Shown here one piece after another: positions 50,201-57,800 of a stretch of 64,000 nt of DNA. Numbering within the stretch: the first letter of the stretch is position 1; each line of letters begins with the position of its first letter. The DNA lies in contig JAKGHH010000002.1 of assembly GCA_022828595.1 (NCBI GenBank), positions 104,219,254 to 104,283,253 on the forward strand, read 5' to 3'. The translations under genes and the position numbers were made by a program. Below the pieces are notes generated by a model. The model worked only from the letters and a program-made list of their open reading frames with translations, was not told the origin of the DNA and did not search any database. Source of the DNA: Nelumbo lutea (Eukaryota > Streptophyta > Magnoliopsida > Proteales > Nelumbonaceae).

Positions 50201-53200
50201 AAATGAAGACGAGCTACGTACCAACCTCGACCTACTTGATGAAGGGACCTTGCATATATCAGGACCGCAGCTTACCAGCAAAGAGTAGCTCGGTACTACA
50301 ACGCCAGGGTCAAGAAGTGGAACCTCCGCGTCGGCGACTTGGTCCTTCGTAAAGTTATGGTACCTGAGCCCGGCGTTGGCAAGCTCAGACCGAATTGGGA
50401 AGGACCCTACCGAGTGAAACGGGTGCTCGGGGAAGGAACATACGAGCTCGAAACCCTTGAAGGGAAACAAGCACCTCGGGCATGGAATATTGTCAACTTA
50501 AGGCAGTATTACCTGTAACTACTGAGTAGACCACGAGTCACTCTCAGAGCCTAAGGGCCAAAATGCCGAGCTAACATGACCTTGGCGCAATAAGACCCAG
50601 TCGCCTCTATGGCATGGGCGAATTACTGAGTAGACCATGAGTCACTCTCAGAGCCTAAGGGCCAAAATGCCGAGCTAACACGACCTCGGCGCAATAAGAC
50701 CCAGTCGCCTCCATGGCATGGGCAAACTCCAAGGGTAGACTATAAGTCACCCCCTCAGCCTAAGGGCTAAAACACCGAGCTAACTAAGACCTCGACACGA
50801 TGGAAGACTTAGCCGCTTCGCCAGTGAAGGCAAAGTATGAAGTATCAGAGGTGTAAGCAGCTCGGGTTTGAACCCTACGAAGCATAGCTCGTCTCAGTAC
50901 ATTGGTTGGACCAGATAAGGAACAATCGACATACAGTTCGGGCATACATGGTGATTACTTCGGGGTATACTATAAAAATACCTCAAACACTAAGGGATAG
51001 CTTGGGGTAACAATTACCGAAAAATCCTACTTCGGGTATGTAGCTCTAACAGCTCGGGTGATGAGATCGCTTTGGTAGAAAATAAAAGAGCGCACCATAC
51101 TTAGTAGGAAAAGAAAATTTTCATTACTAATTCATAAATAAAAAACCGAGCTAAACAGCTCGGGAAGAGTTCTTAACTGCCCAAGAAAAAGATTTTGAAA
51201 ATCGGGTTCTAGCACTCGGGAACCACCAGAAGTCAATCAGAAGAAAAGAAAAACGGAAGGCCCGCCAACCTCAAGGGTCCACCTCCTCCACCTCATCGTC
51301 GTCCTCCGGGGAGTCAGCCTCCTCCTCCTCCTGGTCTGCCGTCTCAGGAGCCAGGTCCTTTATTGTGATGCCGTTGAGGTTGAGCCCAGAGAACTTCTTT
51401 CGGACCAACCAATGGCAGAGCTTGAATCCGGAGCGGTACGAGCTCGAGCCATACTCCACTTGGAGGTCGTGATACTCCTGGGAGTCCTTGAAGTCCCAGG
51501 CCGCCTTAGCCCGCTCGGCCTCCACCATAGTGTCGAAGTTCCGAGTTCGGTCCTGAAGCGTAGACTTCAAGTCTTGAACCTGCTGGCGAAGGAGCTTCCT
51601 CTCCGCCGCCATCCTCAATGACTCCTCCCTGTAGCGCGTGCTCTCCTCAGAAAGCCTGGCGATCTGCGCCTCCTGGTCTTGGACGAGCAGCTCCTGGCCT
51701 CGCTCCCCTTGCGAGCTTGAAGGATTTCACCTCGGGCCTGGTCGAGCTCGCCCTGGAGCTTCTGGACGTTGGCCCTCTGATTGCGAGCGTCGCCGGAGTG
51801 GATGTTGGTCTGGAGGGCCATGGCGTGGATGGCGGAGTTCACCTGCCAACAAGAGACTAAGGTCAGAAAAAAGGAAAGGAAAGGAAAGAACGAGAAGAAA
51901 AGGAAAAAGACCACTTACCACCATACAGTGAGAAGCCGCAAACGCGACGTGCTCCTTGGGGTTCATCTCCCCCCACCTAGCTACCTTCTTGTGGCAGATT
52001 GCCCTTCGGCTCTTTCGCCCAGCCACGAGGTAGTCATTGACACCCTCCCAGTTCCCTACCGGGAACTGCGGGTAGGGGAATGGACGGGATGGCCCAGGAG
52101 GAAACAGCCCTGGCCTTAGGAGCTCACCCTTCTCGAGGCCACCTTCTCCAACAACTACTTCAGTTGGGACCGGTGGAACCTCAGGCGGTCAAAAAGCAAA
52201 GTCTGGGTCAGTAGACTCGAACTCAGTGCCCCCAGAAGTAGAAGCTCGGTCAGGATGCGACCTCTTCGCCTTACGCTTTTGGTTGCTGGAAAGAAGGCGG
52301 CGCGCGTCAACACCGGGCATGATTGCTGCTAAAAAACCACAAGATATATATATATATATATATATATATAATACATTTTTACAAGGCACTACGCGACCTA
52401 AAAGGCAACCTACCCAGACTCAGGCCAGCCTGCATGAGCTTTTCCTCAATCAAGTAGTCCGAACAGTGAAGGCCAACTGCTGCCCAGGACTGCAGCGTTT
52501 TTCGAACTTCAATGTCCAACTCAACCCCTGAATCCTGGATGAAAGCCCTCTAGGTAGTTGGGAAGGGCCACTCCTCGGGGTTACGGACCACGAAATAGTC
52601 CCGCTTCCAGGCCGGGATCCTGTTCGGCAGCTCGTGCAAGAGCTTGAAGCTGCGGCGGGGAGAAAAATAGTAGGAACGTCTTTCTGGAGGCGCTTCAGGA
52701 GAAGCATTCTTGATGTAGAGAATGGTAGAAAAGATATCTAGATTGAGGGGAAGACAGTACTGATAACACAGAGAAATAGTCCCAACCACATTTCAGATGG
52801 AGTTGGGATGGAGCTGGTCAATGGTGACGTTGAAATGATTCAACACCTCCACTATCAGGGGATGCAGAGAAAGACGCAAGCCAGCCTCGAGCTGTTCCTG
52901 AAAAATCACTATCTCGTTGGGACCATGCTCCTAGGGAAAGTTACCAGAGGGGAGACTGTAGATAAGGTCCCCGGGAAGGTTAAAGTGAAGAACTAGAGAT
53001 CTAAGTCTCTCCATCGTCATAGAGGAGGGACCGAAGCTGTCGGGCTCCCTGCCCCGAGAAGTAGAAGCCATCTTGTCGGAGGCCTCCCGAGCCTCCGAAG
53101 CCTGCCCCCAAGCTCTCCCTGAGCTCAAGGGGGTGTCATCCTGGTTACTGTCCCGGGAACAGACGTGGTACGGATACCCAGACATGTTGACAAGATGATT

Positions 53201-54765
53201 AGACTCACCAGAAAAGACGAGACGGTGTGAATAGGAGAAGAGCTCGGGCAGCTAGATGGATACATGACCTCAGAATCTGAAGACAAAGCAAGTTAGCGTG
53301 AAAGAAAATGAAGCCTGGGGGCCCTCCTATTTATAAGCCACTGTGCCCCCAGATCAACGGCCCGGATTGATACAGATCTGACGGTTCGCAGTCAAGCTGA
53401 CCGCACGTCTTCTTAAACCGAAATGTGACTGGCTACACGTCTGCCATGATTGAGGTAATTGAAAGAATGGTAGGATCCATCTAATGGACGCCATGAAGGG
53501 TGCGGAATGGGGGGCAAATTTCAAAAAATTTCCTACCTTCTTCCAATTGGGAATCATATTCCCTAAATTTAGAATACATTATTCAAGGATCCTACTTGAA
53601 CCATAAACAAACCAGATCTGAACCAAAAGGAAACATGAAGGATTATACTTGATCCAGAGAAATAATATCTCCCAAAGTTGGTGTTCACGCCCAAAGAAGA
53701 AACCAAGATCCGCTCTTGCTGAAGATGACACAGTTGTGGATGGAACGGAACCAGCAGGGTGCGTCCTACACACTGGATTCTTCACAAGAACCCTCTGGAA
53801 ACCTTGAACACCGAATCCTTTTGTCTTTCTTGCAAGATTGTTGTCAAGAACTGATCTCTTGACTTCCTGTTGCTACAAAGATCCAATCTTCCAACAGGGA
53901 ATGGCGGCGGCTGAAGGAGGAGAAGTCCAGGGACGAAGAGGGCAGAACTGTCTCTTCTCTCTGGAGTCTGTGAGAGATCTGATCTCAAATTGCAGGATGT
54001 GTTTCTTGCTTACTCAAACCCCTAGTTCGAAATCTGATATTTCTGCTAGGGTTTTCTCCTCTTTCTTCTTGATTAAGAAACCTCCCAATATTTTGGGAGT
54101 TATCCCAATCCAAATCAGTATTTGGATAGGGGTTAATCTTAATCCTATCTGCAGATTAAGTTAGTTAACTCCTGATCTTATCAGGAGGTTACCAGATTCA
54201 AATCTAATTTGAATTTGGTCTCTTAGAGTGGATAAGGTTAAAGACCCAATCCTTTTACTAACATTAATCTCAGATTCGCCCCATGAACTGGTGATCATAT
54301 CAGCCTAGTTCGAAATGGGCTTTTTGGCCCATTAAGTGTTCAGTGTTTAACTAGTTTCCAATCTGCTGCCCAGTTGGGCTTCTTTGTATGGTGTGGGACC
54401 CAAGCATTGATCTACACACCAGCCACATGGGTTCGGCCCAGCCTTTATTACAAGGCCCAACCGAATTCACTGAAAGACTCAGTGACCCCCTTAAGCCCAT
54501 CACATGGACCTTATGGGCCCAACACTTACATTAAGTGGTCCCTGGGCCAAGCCATCTTATAAAAACCTAGGGACTGTGGGCAGGTGCAAGATTAGCCCAT
54601 CAGGTATTATCCTAAATGGTCTTACACTTAACCTCTTAGCCCTTAATGATCAAGCACTGCCTGACAAGAGAAGACCTCTCCCTCGGCTGCAAGGAACAGC
54701 GCCACACTCTCTACTCACATGGATCCCGGGAATTAAAACTTTTTGCAAATCTTTTGAAACCGTAC

Positions 54766-54806
<41 letters not shown>

Positions 54807-57800
54807 AACAAAAAAAAAAAATATATATATATATATTTTGCAAAACAAAATTCCAACGATTGAAATCAACTGCCGACAGTTTGGTTTCCATCAGAGAGAG
54901 TGCATTCCCGATCATTACCATTGTTCGACAAAGGGGCTAATCCTGTCACTATGACCACTCACTCAGATGAATTCTCAGATTGCCCCAACATGTCCAGGTT
55001 TTGACCCCCACTAAGGATCTCACTGATTGACACATCAAAGACAGCCCGATCCGACACCTAGTGATGTGTCATAATCGAGTCTAGGGGTCAGGTGTAACTT
55101 TCCAGTTTTGCCCATCTGTCTCCAAGGTCTAGGGCAATACTGGAAATCTGGTCTGGTTCAAGGGTTCAAGCAATCCTATACTGCATGTGCCTTGGGTCTT
55201 ACCCTGATGGCCGAAGCAAGCCATCCCAACACTTGGTGGCACATCAGTATCAGCCTTGGCAGGATAAATCTCCCCAGACTTATCCAATGGCTGTGAGCAT
55301 TTAAAACTAACACAAGTTTCTATAAGTGTCCAGTTTTAGGGTCTTACACAGAATTACACCAAACAACATGAATCAAACATGCACTTTAATTTATTTCCAC
55401 TAAATAACAAAAGTACATCAAATCCGATTGAATCTATGGGCATACAAGACTGTCTAATAGTAATGACGGTTGCACGACATCCGGAGTTAAGAGCCACTTT
55501 GGCACGTTTCTCGACATTCGAAAGGTCAGAAATCCCCTGACCTTCGCACGCAAATTTAATGCGAGCAGTCAATCAAGTTTGAACTTCAGTCAAATCCACC
55601 CGTCACACTTCATGAACTCCTGACGCTAAGGTAACACTCTTAACCCGAGGAGTGGGGGGCAATTGATGGAGGGTGATTTGACCCGACCCCTTGAGACGAT
55701 GACACGTGGACATGACTCAGCACGAGCAACAGCTCAGCACCACAGCCTGACTGCGACTAAGTAACGAGCCCACAGGGCAGCTCGCTACGCCATAGCTCGC
55801 TATAGGTGGAGCTCGCGTTGAGGACCCCGAGCTACTGAAAGGGAATACTCCAAGACAAGTCTATCCCAGCTCGCGAGCTAGGGTAACCAGCTCGCGAGCT
55901 AGGGTAACCAGCTCGCTCCAACACTTAGGTAGAAAAACTGCCCCAAAGGCAACCTTGAGAGGGGTCACCTCGAAGTACCCCAAGGAGCTTGCTACAAAGT
56001 AGCTCGCGACAGGATAGCTCGCTAAAAAGTAGCTCGCGATAGGATAGCTTGCTACACGACAGGATAGCTCGCGACTAAGCGATGTGATGCTTCCAGGAAG
56101 CTTCTATTTGACAAGACCGTACCCGTCAGACTGCACCATTTCTCCTGACCGGCGGCGCAGTCCCTGCCAATTCAATAGACTGCACCCACGTCTCTCGACA
56201 GATGGTGGCGTGCCTGTCCCCCCGGGACGTGTCACTCATTTGGTTGGGTAGTGCCCTGCAACGGTTACCTGCGCAGCCTTGGCAAATAACGGCTACAATA
56301 GAGGCCCAGTGGCGGTTATGCCCGATTTGACAAGAACGCCTATATAAGAGCCCCTTAGTCGAGGGGGAGAGGGATCTGATCTGATTTTTGGATCTCGAAT
56401 CATCTTACTTAAGCTTGCTCTCGAGCTAACCTCGAGAACTCAGTGACCTAGCGCGACCTACACTCTTAGCCTTTACACTCTTCACTATTTTCTCCAGCGT
56501 TCTAACTTAAGCATCGGAGTATTCCCACCGGGCAAGTGCCCTGGGAATTCTTCACTGTCTTCTTCTCAGGTGCCGTCCGTTGCCAGCTAGGATCCAGTCA
56601 GCAGCCAGCTAGGAGTGCCCGGATTGCGCAGCATCACATCAGGTGTTTGATCAAGAGTGGATAGAAAACATATATCAAGAAAGTGATGCTGAATCTTATC
56701 ACGAACAAAATAGAAAACATATATCAAGAAGGTGATGCTGAACCTTAAACATATATTAGAGGCAAGATAAGTTGCTCCGATATTATCACACCACAAAATG
56801 GGTGGTGACAGTGGACCTAAACGAATTTCATGGAGGAGCATCTGTAACCAAGTAAGCTCAGCTGCTAGAATGGCAAGGGAGTGATATTCTGCCTCCATGC
56901 TAGAACGTGAAACAGTTGGGTGTTTCTTAGAACACCATGAGACAAGATTATCACCATAAAACACACAGTAGCCGCCATGAGAATGATAATCATCCACACA
57001 TCATCCTGCCCAATTGGAACCACTAAAGCCATGGAGTTGGGTCGAAGAAGATTTAGTAACATTGAGACCCATAGTAAGAGTATAGGTAGCACAAAATGCG
57101 CTTGACAGCACACCAATGGTCCATGGTGGGCTTGGACAGATATTGAGATCTTATTCACTGAATAGGAGAGATCAGTTTAGTAACTGTGAGGTATTGGAGA
57201 GCACCAACAGTACTATGATAGAGAGTAGGATCATTAAATAACTGAGAACCTTCAGATGTAAGCTTTAGAGAAGACCCCATGGGTATAGAACATGTCTTGG
57301 CGTCAGCCATATGAGTGTGCTGAAGAAGTTCAAGTGTATACCAAGACTGAGAGAGGCATATGCCATGTGGTGTAGGTTGCGACTCAATGCCAAGAAAATA
57401 ATGTAAGGGACCAAGAGCCCATAAAGCAACTCCTGAGATAAGGACTGAATGATGGACTCCACAAGATGAGTGTTAGAACCAACAACAAGAATATCATCGA
57501 CATACATGAGAATGAGTGTAATGTCATGAGATGTATGATGGATAAAAAGTGAGGCATGAGCCTTAGACTGCATAAAGGCACATTTTAAAAGTTAATCACG
57601 GAGACGGTTGAACCAAACACGAGGAGCTTGACGCAAACCATAGAAAGAACGATGAAGAAGACAATACATGATTTGGATATGATGGATGATGAAAATCCGG
57701 TGGTCGACTCATATAAACTCTTCCTTGAGATGGCCATGTAAGAATGCGTTACTAACATCAAGTTGGTGGATGACCCATGAATTTGAAGTGGCAATAGAAA

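Larger units (their letters stand above)
41678..56636 (+). mobile_element. Element C: Tat-like Ty3/gypsy retrotransposon with two nested solo LTRs
   Basis: Both LTRs are complete and the target duplication is perfect (CATCA, 41673-41677 and 56637-56641). It spans 14,959 bp, or about 11.0 kb after removing the two nested solo LTRs. Layout on the plus strand: LTR, primer site, gag, pol, subrepeats, antisense gene, polypurine tract, LTR. It inserted inside a copia fragment within intron 6 of the zinc transporter, in the same direction as that gene. Confidence 0.95.

Noticed and set aside
50521..50830. Regular repeats that could suggest a CRISPR-like array
   Set aside because: Units are about 104 bp, adjacent without unique spacers, inside a plant retrotransposon; they are tandem subrepeats.
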